DNA of 64,000 nucleotides, taken from assembly GCA_003116995.1 (NCBI GenBank), contig BDSL01000018.1, forward strand, positions 310,001-374,000. The letters run 5' to 3'. Position numbers and translations under genes: made by a program. Within the stretch, counting starts at the first letter, position 1. Each line of letters begins with the position of its first letter. A model generated the notes under the pieces. It did no database searches. It was given only the letters and a program-made list of their open reading frames with translations, and was not told the origin of the DNA. This document shows, one piece after another, positions 45,501 to 56,488 of the stretch. This DNA is from Yamagishiella unicocca (taxonomy: Eukaryota; Chlorophyta; Chlorophyceae; Chlamydomonadales; Volvocaceae).

Positions 45501-48194
45501 GGGTCGATGTGCGCGTCTCCTGGATTGCGTGGTTACCTTTCATCGGTACGTTGCCGGTCTTACCATGTGTCGCTGGGGTACCGGTATGCGGCGCTTCTTG
45601 CGCAGGCGGCCTGCTGGTGTCCCTGGACGAGGACCGCGCGGGTGTCGCCAAGAGCGGCTCGGCGATGGCCGCACAGTGGTTCAAGCAGGACCTGTTTGCG
45701 GACCCCAACCTGCTCGACGATGACGATGAGGAGCAGCAGCACAAGGACCGAAGGGCGGCCGGCGGCGCGGCGGGCGGCAAGGACGGCCGGCCAGCTAAGA
45801 AGGCGCGCACCGACGGCGCGGGCGCGGACTTGGGCGGCAAGAGGAAGCGAGCAAAGGCAGATGACGACGAAGATGACGAGGATCCGCAACCGGTGAGGGC
45901 AACGCGGCGCTGCTAGCGCGACCGAGTTGCGCTTGCGTCGTCGATAAAGGCGGTAACGCGGGATACGGGGATTGGCAAGCGGGCCACACGTGCACTTGCC
46001 TTAGCTCGGCGTGCGACCTGCCACCCTCGCCAACTCACCGCGCCCTGCCACTCTTTCCAACGTACCTTGCAGTCTGCCGCCGCGCGAGCACGTTCGGGGC
46101 TTGAGGCGGGCACGTCCTCACAGCAGCCGGGCAGGCGGGGGCGGCGCGGCGAAGCCGATTTCGAGGTGGTGCCACAGGAGGCGTCCGGGTCGGGGTCGGG
46201 GTCGGGCACCGACTCCGGCACCGACTCTGAGGACGAGTTTGACATGTTGGACGACCAGGTGGGTGCCTCCCTGACTGACTGGCTGGCTGGGGGCTGGGGG
46301 TTGGGGCACGTGCCGCAGGCTCCAGGTGTGCACCAGCGGAAATGAGCCTCGTTGATTCCCCAATCCGCGCGCTGGCAGAGTTGCTGTTGTTGACTTGCCT
46401 CGTCGGAGCCGTGCTGAGCCGTGCTGAGCCGTGCGGCGCTGATAAGATTCGCTTCACCCGCACCCCACGCAGGGTAAGGCGGAGGTCCTGGCGCTCGCCA
46501 AGCGCATGCTGCGGCGCAAGGAAAAGGAGTCGATCGTGGACGCCGCGTACAACAGATACGCTTTCCACGACACGGGCCTGCCGCGTTGGTTCGCCGAGGA
46601 CGAGCGGCGCTTCATGAGGTGTGCGCGGGGAGGGTTCGACTCACAGGGGTGGTCTGTAAAACAGCGGAGAAGGTGCCTGCGGACGACGGCATCATCGCCG
46701 TTCGGTACGCCAGGACGCGCATGCACGGGCAATGGTCAGGTTGTACGTTGGTGCGGTGGGCTCTTAGTACCGCATGCTGGTAATGATACCTCGGTGGAGG
46801 CTGCACGGCGACGGCATTGCTGCACTCACTCACTCACTGCCCTGCCCACCTCTTCGCCTCGCGAGATGGGTCGCGTGTCCACGCCTCGTGCCATGTGTCT
46901 ACGGACTACGATCTATGGCCCGTAGTCGCATCGCGCGCTGACCGTCTTGCACCTCTTCGCACCCCAGGCCCATTCCCCCGGTCACCAAGGCGGAGATTTC
47001 GGAGGAGAAAGAGCGCTTGAAGGCCATCGACGCGCGACCGCTCAAGAAGATCGCTGAGGCTAAGGCGCGCAAGAAGCTCAAACTCGTCAAGCGCTTGGAC
47101 CAGGCGCGACAGAAGGCCAACGTGAGTTGGTATCCGGCGCTCGCTTCGCCAGGGCACGTGCGTCCGCCCTGTCCGTGCTGTCCGGATGCAGCCGCATGAC
47201 CGCCCGTGGTCCGCCCCTGGTCCGTGCCATGCGCACCTCGGGAACGGACCACGTCATTCAGCTGCTGCCCGAGGCTCAACCAGATCAGCAGCGGTAGCCA
47301 GCGAGGGTGCGGCAGCAGCCACGGAAAACGCGCTCTCATAACGTCTATGTTTGCATTGAGTTCAAAGGTCAATGGCCGTTTCCCCTGGAGCTGACTCACG
47401 CGACACGTCGTGAGTCAGCTCCAGGGGAAACTGCCATTGACCTTTGAACTCAAGTGCAAACATAGACGTTATGGGAGCACATTTTCCGTGACTGCTGCCG
47501 CACGCCCGACTCCAGTGTCATGGTCAACACTGGAGCAGTTGCAGGACTTAAAGCTAGACAAAGCGCTGCAGCAGTGCTACGGTGGCATGATTATGGACGA
47601 GGCTCCCCTGGGGATGGTAACTCGGCATGATGTTGCACTGCTACTCATGCACTCGTTGGAGGTTGAGGACAAGACGCTCTTCGTCCACCCTCGAGATGTG
47701 CCCGCCCACGGGTTTCCTCGTGGGCCGCCATGCGGGCCCCAGGAGCCCTTCCACCAGCCGGGCCTCTACGGCCTCACAGCGCAAACAGCGACGCTCTCGG
47801 TGGTGCCTCATTTACTTTTATTGAATTGTTCGTAGGGATTGCCGACAGGATTCGATGAAGAAGGCGTGAGGCTCATTGAAGCCGATTGGGTTGCTCTGGC
47901 TGCTTCCTCCCCGCCTTGAACTCGCGCTAACGCGCGATGCGCTAATGCCCCTGCTCTACTCGGCCTTCCTCGCAGGTTGTCGCCGACCAGGAGGATGTGC
48001 CCATGAAGTCGAAGATGAAGGAGATCGAGAAGATCTACGCCAAGGCCCACAGCAGCGTCAAGGGCAAGAAGGGCAAGAAGGGGCGGAAGGGCAAGAAGGG
48101 CCCTCCGGTTGATAAGCGACTGAAGAAGGACAAGAAGTCGATGGTGCGGGCCCAGCAGAAGCAGATGAAGAAGACAGGCCGGAAGGGGCGGTAG
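39557..48194 (+). CDS. SPB1: AdoMet-dependent rRNA methyltransferase SPB1/FTSJ3
   Basis: Sixteen exons join in phase: 39557-39624, 39854-39951, 40478-40713, 41573-41652, 41975-42149, 42378-42554, 42883-42984 (or from 42856), 43282-43623, 43936-44034, 44450-44572, 45052-45214, 45606-45892, 46073-46258, 46473-46618, 46968-47121 and 47976-48194, giving 884 or 893 residues. SPB1 is a nucleolar 2'-O-ribose methyltransferase required for 60S precursor maturation. The N-terminus has an FtsJ fold: [40 protein letters not shown] (SAM site), [11 protein letters not shown] type, GTFVTKIFR and [12 protein letters not shown]. The catalytic K-D-K-E tetrad is intact at about K31, D118, K158 and E193. The middle has [14 protein letters not shown]. 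The C-terminal SPB1 domain has [34 protein letters not shown], and a Lys-rich basic tail. Introns contain minisatellites and a large palindrome. Confidence 0.96.
40844..40979 (+). repeat. 22/23-bp minisatellite, six units, in SPB1 intron
   Basis: Six copies of aggagtgtttcttggtccag followed by gcc, with 23-bp and 22-bp versions mostly alternating, lie in intron 3 of SPB1. No stable coding or splice role is seen. Confidence 0.92.
42687..42830 (+). repeat. 15-bp minisatellite, nine full units plus a partial, in SPB1 intron
   Basis: The unit accgatgtccctccc repeats nine times almost perfectly, then ends in accgatgct, inside intron 6 of SPB1 just upstream of an exon whose acceptor is ambiguous (42856 or 42883). 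The repeat is pyrimidine-rich on the sense strand. Confidence 0.93.
43187..43226 (+). repeat. Copy 2 of a dispersed 39-40 bp repeat
   Basis: The segment reads gtcggccgtggattcgcgga and continues ttctcttatcaaag plus a C run. It matches 10202-10240 in reverse orientation with one base inserted. It lies in intron 7 of SPB1, at the end of a non-coding stretch that may be a mobile-element remnant. Confidence 0.8.
47307..47503. repeat. ~197-bp near-perfect palindrome in SPB1 intron 15
   Basis: Two arms of about 94 bases meet around a loop of about 8 bases centred at 47404. The innermost 60-odd bases of each arm (for example ctgactcacg against cgtgagtcag, and gttcaaaggtcaatgg against ccattgacctttgaac) differ by only a base or two. 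The outer parts are imperfect (ggcagcagccacggaaaa against ttttccgtgactgctgcc). The element sits inside an 854-bp intron (47122-47975). It resembles a foldback/MITE insertion and could form a long hairpin RNA when the pre-mRNA is transcribed. Confidence 0.93.
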
Positions 48195-50872
48195 ATACGC
48201 ATCGCGGGGAGATTGGGCCGCGTGCAGTTGACAGCTTGTCCGCGGAATGCGTGCTGGCGGGGTGCAACGGGTTTCAGCGACAAGAGACTGCGCGATCGGC
48301 TGGAGGGTTGGGGGAGCTTTGGGTAGGTGTGCTCGGGTGGATGGCTGTGGCTTGGACGTGCTGAAGGCCTTCGCGGAGGGCAAGGGGAGCAGCCTCAAAA
48401 GGGTTTCTAGAGTGGCCCAAGCTGGTGAGAATCAAGTGGCTGCGGGACGCTTTTGCTTACCACTTTGATGAGGGGTTCCTAGGCAGCCAGCTGAAGGCAC
48501 GAAACCCAGAGCTGATACTCAGTATGATGTATGAGCGTGCTGCAACTTTAGTTCGGCAAGGACGGCCAGGGGAGGGCGGCTGGGCGCACAATTTCACTCG
48601 TGTCGACCCAGCAGGACCCAGCGCATTGTTGATACCAGCTCAAAGCAGGGCATTTAGGGCATGACACCGATTGCTCTGCCGAGAGAGTCCGCGGATTTCT
48701 GCTTATCGGTGATGTGGGGGATGCTTCGAAGTATATCGCCCAAGATATCCCGTTGACGCGTCGTACTGAGGCCGCAGAATAAAGGGCGGTTTCGAGTCAA
48801 TCTGGGTGGCGACGCCGAACAGGTGGTATCCTTCTGTTGGAACGGCTTGTGTGGCGACAGCGAATCGCATAACAGCACGACGTACATCAGGGATCGGAAG
48901 ATAGTACGGCTTCCGCAGCAGTTGAGGGCAAGGTCCCACTTCAGCCACTGAGTATTCCGCACATGCCGTGGAGTGGAGTGTATATTCGGCCAGTTAACAT
49001 GCTACTAGGACGTTCTTGTGTTCCACGAACTGTGCCGAGAGATCCTTGTGAAGGGAGGACCAGTTCCACTTATGTAATGCGTCTACCAGGGTCTACCCAG
49101 GCTGGCTGTGAATTGAAGCTCATGTACATAGCATTCAACAGCAGCAGCGCGCTTGTGGAACCGGGTGACCGTCAACGCGGGCACTCAGGATGTCACGGTC
49201 GTCGCCTCGGCCCACGGCCGACGCCGGCACCATCGTGCAGGTGCTTGGGACGCTAAGCCAGCGTATCTCTGCTCTAGAGCAGGAGAAGGCCGAAGCCAAA
49301 CTGCGCGAAGGACGCCGCGCCTGCGGGTCAGCAGACCGGTAGAACGGCCATGACAGCTTACTTCCAATTCAAATATCCAATCGCAGCAGACCAGCACGCC
49401 GGGCTGCAGCATTTGGCCCAGCGGAGCCCGCGATGGTGGCCGCCAGGCCGATGCAGGGCTTGCGCTCCGCGACCAGGACAGAAGGGTGGCAATTAGGACT
49501 CAGTTTGCTGTTGGGTATTCATACGACGTGTTTCAGGTCCCATCTGCCAGCGTCAAGGACGAGGGTACTACTGCACAGCACAGCACGCATTACGTCACGG
49601 TCAGCTTCCCTGCCAAATGAGCAGTCGTGCAGCTTTCCGGGCTGGCCTAGAACATACGCGCAAAGGTTTTTGGGGGGGGCATCGGGATGTGGGAGGGGCT
49701 GTACAATGCCTACTTCTCGTATCATAGTAGTAGTAGCAATTGTTACAGTGGGCTCCAGACCAGTAGAGGTAGAACCATCGGGCGCCACATGTTGCGCACC
49801 AGGTCGCCGCCGCTGCCGACGTCACACCATCGTCGCCAAAGCAGCACTGACGGCAGCTCCGGCCCTTTCCATGGCCGTATGATACCGTAGGTGGGCGCTT
49901 CTGCCGTCGCGTTCCGCTTGCAGCAGCAGCAGCCAGTGAGGTCTCGTGGAACGCGCGCGAGGACTTCAGCTATTGGGTTGTGTCCCGTCTGCGCTTAGCT
50001 CTCCGGCTTACGTGCGTGTGCCATACGGCATCTGGCTACCTTCCTCAACGCGCGTGAGGACCTGTGAGGATGATGGAAGATGCAATGCATGCGCCGTCTT
50101 GAGTAGATGCAGTCACCGACGTGTAGAGCGACCCATGGGCGTCTCCCACCTGCCGTACATCTATCGCTTTCTGGAAAGGCAACACAGGGCAACACCCGCA
50201 ACAAAGGGTGAGCTTATCTTCTAACTTACCACCATGTCCCGGACTGGCGTCCCACTCTTTGGGCCCTAACCTGCCTCGTCCATACGAGACGATTACCCCG
50301 TCCATGACACCGATTATTTGTGGCCTACATCCCAGGGATGAAATCCAAGACCTTCCGTCCTAAAACCCCAGTTCGTGTGATTATGAATCTGCACGGCAGC
50401 GATAGACCAAAACCCCAATTGCCATGGGTCGTGCGAGGACAGACAACTACCACTGACCTACATTCGATTTACCTTATTCCCCAATTTGTACCAGCTATGG
50501 CCCTGTAACTGGAGGCCTAGCCAGGACACAACAAACACCGACTTTAATTAGCATGATCTCATATCGTAGCTGATAGGAATGGTGCAATCCGTTTCATGAC
50601 GTTGAAAACACGACGAAAACTTGTACGACAGCTTTAGGCGTGCGGGCGCATACCAATGGTGTAGCAGTCTTTCGCTTGCTTGCTACTTATCTGCTATAAT
50701 TGCCTTACCGTTAGGAGTAAACGTTCGACATGGCTTGATAATGCCAACCCTCTCTGTCCTGCACATCGCACTTAACTGACGCCTTTGAAAGGTTAGCTTC
50801 AAAGATGTCCAATAGGTAAGCAGACTACGAGGGGTTGTCCCCGAGCGGCGGTGATTGGGCTCCGCCACGTTA
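48195..50872. other. Spacer between SPB1 and the aurora-like kinase
   Basis: No protein gene is supported in this 2.7 kb. The left end should hold the SPB1 3' UTR; the first TGTAA on the plus strand that I found is at 49073-49077, which is far. The right end should hold the promoter and 5' UTR of the kinase, including an ATG TCC AAT AG followed by a gtaagc donor near 50803 that might be an alternative first exon, although its phase does not fit the next exon I chose. Short ORFs on both strands lack recognisable domains. Confidence 0.5.
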
Positions 50873-53800
50873 ATGCTGAAGGCATTGCCAGCTGACTATG
50901 AGGGTCCTTTGTTGACAGAACGGATGGAGCGGCATCATGTCGAACCATCATTGTTACCCAGCATTGTCCACCAGGCATGCGGAAGCGCGACGTATGGTGA
51001 GGCGCAAGGATACAATCAGCTTATCGTTACCCTAGTCGTCGTGCTTAAGCGCTAGCCCCGTGCGTATGCAGGAGGGTTGACCATTTTCATCTGTTGCGAA
51101 AAGTGGGCAGCGGGTACGCAAGTACCGTTTACCTAGGCACCTGTCGCACAACTGGAAACCAGGTCGCGGTGAAGCTGTATCATAAGAACAAGCTTTCAGA
51201 GCTAAATCATTTCCAGGTGGCTCGTGAGATAACGATCCACAGCGGTCTGGATCACAAGAACATCATCCAGCTGGTAAGGTTGCGATTCGCAAGCTTTCCA
51301 CAAGGGGGCCGCCCAACACCCTTGTCCTTACGCGTGTAGTGGGCGGCATTCGAGGATCAGTATGGAATATACCTTGTCTTCGAGTACGCAAGCAAGGTGC
51401 GTGCGGGGCGGACCGCTATGTGGGTGGGGGTACGTCTGCTGTGCACCCATTCACGAGTCACCTGCCATGGTGGCTGCGCAGGGCGACGTCTTCACTGAGG
51501 TTGAGCGGAGAGGGGGGCAGCTCAATGAGGCTGAGTCCGTGCGGCAGGTGGGCACATGTCGGACACATGTCTGTTCGGGTTCTGGGTTTTCGCTGGTGGA
51601 AAGCTGGGCGACAGCTGCGGGTGCAAGAACTCGACAGTAACCCTCCCCCACCATGACGGCTTCCTTATGCTTTCATCTGCCGGGCGTTACAACATGTAAC
51701 GGGCGCACATGCAGGTCATCTACCCCTTCCTCAGTGCCCTAGATTACCTGCACAGCAACTACATCATCCACCGTGACATCAAGCCGGAAAACCTGCTGTT
51801 CACGGCCACTGGCGTTCTAAAAGTTGGCGGTAAGGAGAGCTGGTTGCGCCTGGGTGGGAAGCCGGGAGTTTCACCACAACAGGGCCGCCATTAGGTTTAT
51901 GGTGGTTTATCGTTCACAACAGTCATAAGCCCGACGCCCTCTCGACACGTTGCCCCACGATTGTCGGTCGCTGTGCTGCGCTGGAGCTACTTGGCTTGCC
52001 CCGCGCCTGCATGTGCTTGTGTCTGTGGTTGTCTGTGGTTAGCTCCTCCACCAATCCTCGTCAGCGCATGGCTGCTCAGCGACCGCCATGTCTACGGCTG
52101 ATCACTGTTGCATGCAATCCGCGTCCCTCGGCCCCGCGCCCAGACTTCGGGCTGTCGATCAACTTCAGCCAGGAGCGCCCTGTCACCCGCGTCGGCACGC
52201 TCGACTACATGGCTCCCGAAGTGGTGGTGTGCCCCGACAAGCACCGGCCCCACGACCACAAGGAGCTCAAGCACCTGCACTACACCCCGCTCGTGGACGC
52301 ATGGGCGGTCGGGGTGCTGGCGTACGAGCTGATCGTGGGGAGGCCGCCATTCGACAAGGTGCTTACGTGGGCCTTGTGTGGTACCGGTACCCCGGGGCTA
52401 GGGGGGTCAGTCCAGCTTCCAAGCAGCGGTAGCTCTTAGGTCACCAGCTTCCAAGCAGCGGTAGCTCTTAGGTCACCAGCTTCCAAGCAGCGGTGGCTAT
52501 TAGGTCCCCAGCTTCCAAGCAGCGGTGGCTTTGAGGTCACCAGCAGAAGGGGGGGCATGGTGGAGGACGTGTTGGAGTCGAAAAGGGTCTGGGGCCAGCG
52601 GCGTTGCCGCTGTGGAAACGGATGACGTGGTGGCAGCGCGGGGATAGAGTCGTGCCATCGCCAATCCCTAGATGCCGCCCGTCCGCTTTGCAGGGTCAGA
52701 AGAAAGCTACCATTCACGAAATCCTGAATGGGGAACCGTTCATCCCGCCGTGGCTCTCGGAGGGCGCAATCCACTTCATCAAGTGGGCGCTGACGAAGGA
52801 GCAGGGCAAGCGCCCCTCGGTGCAGCAGCTGGCCGAGCACCCGTGGGTGGTGAGCCACATGAAGCAGTCCGTGATGGCCACAGCACGGCGGCAGCTGGTG
52901 AAGACAGGTACGCGCCAGCGTGACTGCAATGTGGCCGGGGGAGTGGAGAGGGAGAGGAAACCCGTTTACACGACATATGAGGCGAAGGCGGGGGGGGCTA
53001 CGCGCGTCTGCCGGTACGACTGGTTTCGCGCTCCAGCTCTGAAATCTTGTGATGTCCCACAAGTGCGCATCACCATAAGCGCGCAACCCATAAGCGCGCA
53101 GCACCATAAGCGCGCTTATGAACAGTTCATAAGCGCGCACCACCATTAGCGCGCACCACGGAATGCAGACTGGGTCGACGTTCCTCCTTGTCTTGTGGCC
53201 CTTGGAAGCCACCGGAGGCGACTGCCTCACTACCGGACTGCGCGCGAACCGGTCTCCCACATGCCATAGAACACGCACAGTCCCTTTGCCCGTATGCAAT
53301 GCCGCACCCGCACGCGGCTAAGTGCTGCCGTTATGCGTCCGTGCCCGCCCGCAGACTCGTTTGTGGAGCCGCGCCAGCTGGGATTTCGCGGCAGCAGCGT
53401 GCCGGCGGAGATCTCCAGCGGCAAGGAGCCGCCGCGGCCGCTGCAGGTGTCGTCTGTTGCGCAGGGGGGCCGCTTCCTGGGGCACTCGAGCTCCATGTCG
53501 GCCGTCGATGGGATGCGCTACCGCGACATCCACATCGACAGCGTCACGGGCGGCATGGCGACGACGGCAGAGGCGGCTTTGAACGCAGTAAAGCGCGTCT
53601 CCGACGGCGACGGCACCACCGGCGGGCGGCCTAGCGCCGCGGGGGGTCGCGTCAGTCGCGCGGGAACAGCCCGCAACAGTGGCGCCGGCGGAATACCCGT
53701 CAGTCGGGTCAGCAGCTTGAACCCGGCAGCAGCGGCAGCAGCGATAGCGGCTGTAGCGGCAGAGGAGAACCAGAAGTCCGGCCGAGCCATGACGCGCGAG

Positions 53801-54640
53801 GAGCTGCTGGCGTCTCTTGCGGCGCCCATGGGCAACCGGAGCCTTAACCTCATGCGGTCCTTCACGGCGGGGAGACCCAACCCAGGCATGCAGGCCGCGC
53901 TGCAGCATAGCCTGCGCACGAGTGGCAGCGGCAGCGGTAGTTCAGGGGGCGCAAGCAACGCCTACGGGGGCGGCGCACCTCGCTCAGGGCACTCTCCAGC
54001 ACCGCCCTCACCGCTGGCACGCAGCGGTGCTGCGCCCGATGTGCACCCGGTTCCTCCTGCGGCAGGCGGCGGTGGCGGCCACGGCAGTGCTGACCTGTCG
54101 CTTGACCTGAGTCGCCTGCGGGTGGAATCGGGCCACTCCGCCAGCGCCGGCGGCGCGCCGTACAGTCCCAAGGCGGGCGGCACGCCCATGCGGCCCCAGC
54201 CACCGCAGGCACCCTCCCCATCGGCTCGTGGCCTCAAAACCGGCTCGCCGCTCATCCCCAGCCGCCTCTCGCAGTCCTTCACGAGCCCCATCTCCCCGCT
54301 TGCGGCCGTAAGCGGCCTGCAGCACCAGCAACCCAGCCGGCTCGGAAGGCCCTCCCACTCTGGTCCCGCGAACACGGAGGCACCGACCACGGCAAAGCAA
54401 CCGATATCCAGCGTCATGTCCGCGCCCTTTCCCTCTGCGTGTACCAGTGGCGGCAGCGGAGCATCGCAAGGCCCCAGCGGTCTGTCGGGCGGCACGGTCG
54501 CGGCGGCCGAAAGCCAAGGATCGGCGCCGGCGTCCGGCAGCCCGAGAGAGTTGCCCTGCGACAGGGAGGACCTGGACGACAGCAAAAGCCCTTCCAAGGG
54601 CAAGGGCCTGTTTGAGTCTTTCAAAAAGGTCTTTTCTTAG
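50873..54640 (+). CDS. Aurora-like serine/threonine protein kinase (CALK-type)
   Basis: Eight exons join in phase: 50873-50991, 51072-51273, 51340-51396, 51482-51547, 51715-51829, 52144-52358, 52694-52907 and 53355-54640, giving 757 residues. Exon 1 start and its gtatgg donor are the least certain parts; an alternative gtgagg donor lies at 50997. Kinase landmarks: [12 protein letters not shown] (about 51-62), VAVK with catalytic Lys near 74, [20 protein letters not shown] (167-176), DFGL (187-190), [32 protein letters not shown] and EHPWVV. This order and GTLDYMAPE are typical of aurora and related kinases. The C-terminal 428 residues are Ser/Gly/Pro-rich with a basic end ([13 protein letters not shown]). 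Overall size and layout resemble Chlamydomonas aurora-like kinase CALK, linked to flagellar length control and shortening; this assignment is by resemblance only. Confidence 0.9.
52412..52539 (+). repeat. 32-bp tandem repeat, four units, in kinase intron
   Basis: Four copies of a 32-bp unit beginning ccagcttccaagcagcggt, with small differences between copies, lie in the intron before the seventh kinase exon. A set of short cataagcgcgca repeats follows in the next intron at about 53075-53150. Confidence 0.92.
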
Positions 54641-56488
54641 GGGAAGCGGTGCGACTTCGGCCAGGCACGGCCTGCAGAGATATGTCTGGTTTCAACATCC
54701 AAACAGTATAGCTTGGCCTGACAGCAGTGCCTGGCAGCAGTTTCTCAAACTTTAGGAACCTGCTCACTAGCGCCACTGGCGCCCGCCGTCCGCGGATTAC
54801 TGTGGCTGGTATTGTGGGGGCACTCAAGGGCCGACGGCCGCAGGGTTGGGGTACGATGCGGGGTCAACGCGAGTTGAGGCCTTGGGTGCATCACGGCAGG
54901 ACACCTGCATTTGCAAATGCAATGACCATCAGGCTGGCGCGGTTATCGTCGGTGGTGTACAGCGATGCGCCTGAAGCCGTGCCCACTGGCGGTCTGCAAC
55001 AACTGCAATCCAGTTAGCAGTTCGTGGGCGCTAGGAACAGTTTGGGCTGTGGCAAAACACGGCGTGCCGCCAGCCATGGCACTGGAACGTGTATTGTGCG
55101 AAGGATGGCGCCAGGCTGGGCGGCGCTGGGGTGACGACAAGAGTGGCGCTGAAAACGCGCGATGTGGCCCTTCTTGGCGCTGGGTTTCCCTGGCATTCTG
55201 TGATTGGGTGGGCATTTATTCACGACGATCCTTCAGAGGCCCGCGCCTTGGAACTGGGGCCTCCCATTAGCCATACCCCGTGTGTTTCCTGGATTGCCCA
55301 CTGCCGCTAGGCTGGGATGGTTTAGGCACATGGTAGTGCTTTTATGGGATATGCGCTTCTGGATGGGCCGTTTTTCCGCGCCGTGCGATCTATCAAACAG
55401 GGAGGCTTCGTTTGGCGTCCGATTTCCGTTGGCGTGGGAATGGTCAGTTTCAGTTCCACTACCGCGGGCGCTTTTGGGAGGACGCGGCCTCCGGCCGTAC
55501 GTACGCCGCAAACACGCTGGACTCCCAGCTGGAAATCGTGTGCTGGGGTTTCGAGGAAGACCCGTGGATGCCAGAATCACATGGGCTGCTGTGTGACGGT
55601 TACTATTGGATAAGTGTTGCTTGCGGCGTTCCGTTTTGAGCGGCGTCGGCCAGTCGGTGTAGGCTGGGTCGCCCCTGACCGAGCGCTGAAGGCAGGCCGC
55701 GCGGCAGCCGAAGGACCACCAAATACCGTATGAGTGAAATATAGGCTGGATTCAATCGTACAGTCTGGGCGAGGGATGGGTAGGTGTTCGTGATCTCACA
55801 CAGCGCGCAGGCTGTTTGGTGTTGCGCCACTGCTACGCCACCACTATTAGGCACATAGGTCGGCATTTTTACACGTCCGCTGCCATTGGCATACGGCGTA
55901 GCGGTGAACACTGGGCGATCTACGGTGATCAATGGGCGACTTACGTCGTAGACGTTTTGCTCTGCTTTGCAGTACAAGGACCAAAGAGATCCGTAGACAG
56001 TAGCCAGGATATACATAGAGATGGATTTTTTTGATTCTTGTGCGAGCTGCATTCGGCTTTTTTTACACTTTGGATATTCAACCGCAGTCACTCTATTCGG
56101 CATCGCTCCTCGTTGTATGAATCCACACACACGCATACCACCATTCAGGCGCTAAGCTACATGTCTACCTAAACTTCGCGTAGTCAGGTTGCGACACTTG
56201 AGTCAAGCTAGGATCTAGCATCCCGCCCTGCAGGAACCACCTTCAGTTGTCTATCAACTTATGTTCCCTCGGGTCAACTATTCTGGGCAGAAGACGTCGC
56301 TTAAACTGCATCGGGCACCAGGGGCTGGTAACACGTCATGGACTCCACACGTCATCTCATGTCTAGGAAGTGTCGGAATAATCGTCAGCTAAATGCGTTG
56401 TCGAATCCCCCGTCACTTGAAGAGCGGTTGATTCATTCATTCATTTCTCATTCATTTACGCAAAGATGCGCCAACTCCAAAATATACA
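54641..56488. other. Convergent 3' spacer between kinase and RNA polymerase I subunit
   Basis: No gene is firmly supported. The 3' UTRs of both neighbours should lie here. All three plus frames stay open for some distance between 55340 and 55640; one ORF at about 55412-55639 (FRWRGNGQFQFHYRG) has a protein-like composition, but I could not identify it or its splice sites. The part from 55700 to 56480 is A/T-richer than the flanking genes. Confidence 0.45.
56063..56067 (-). terminator. TGTAA poly(A) signal candidate for RPA1
   Basis: TTACA on the plus strand is TGTAA on the minus strand, about 420 bp after the RPA1 stop codon at 56489-56491. A second copy occurs near 55870. Confidence 0.4.

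Noticed and set aside
31740..50340. Shared ctacatcccaggg strings at about 31759 and 50324
   Set aside because: The match is only about 13 bases, with no extended similarity; likely chance.
50797..50818. ATG TCC AAT AG plus gtaagc as first kinase exon
   Set aside because: It ends in phase 2, but none of the nearby acceptors restores the frame of the next exon ([11 protein letters not shown]), so ATG 50873 was used; it may still be a 5' UTR exon.
55412..55639. Possible small gene with protein-like composition
   Set aside because: All three frames stay open for part of the region, no start or splice context is convincing, and no family is recognised. It is kept only as a note in the spacer.
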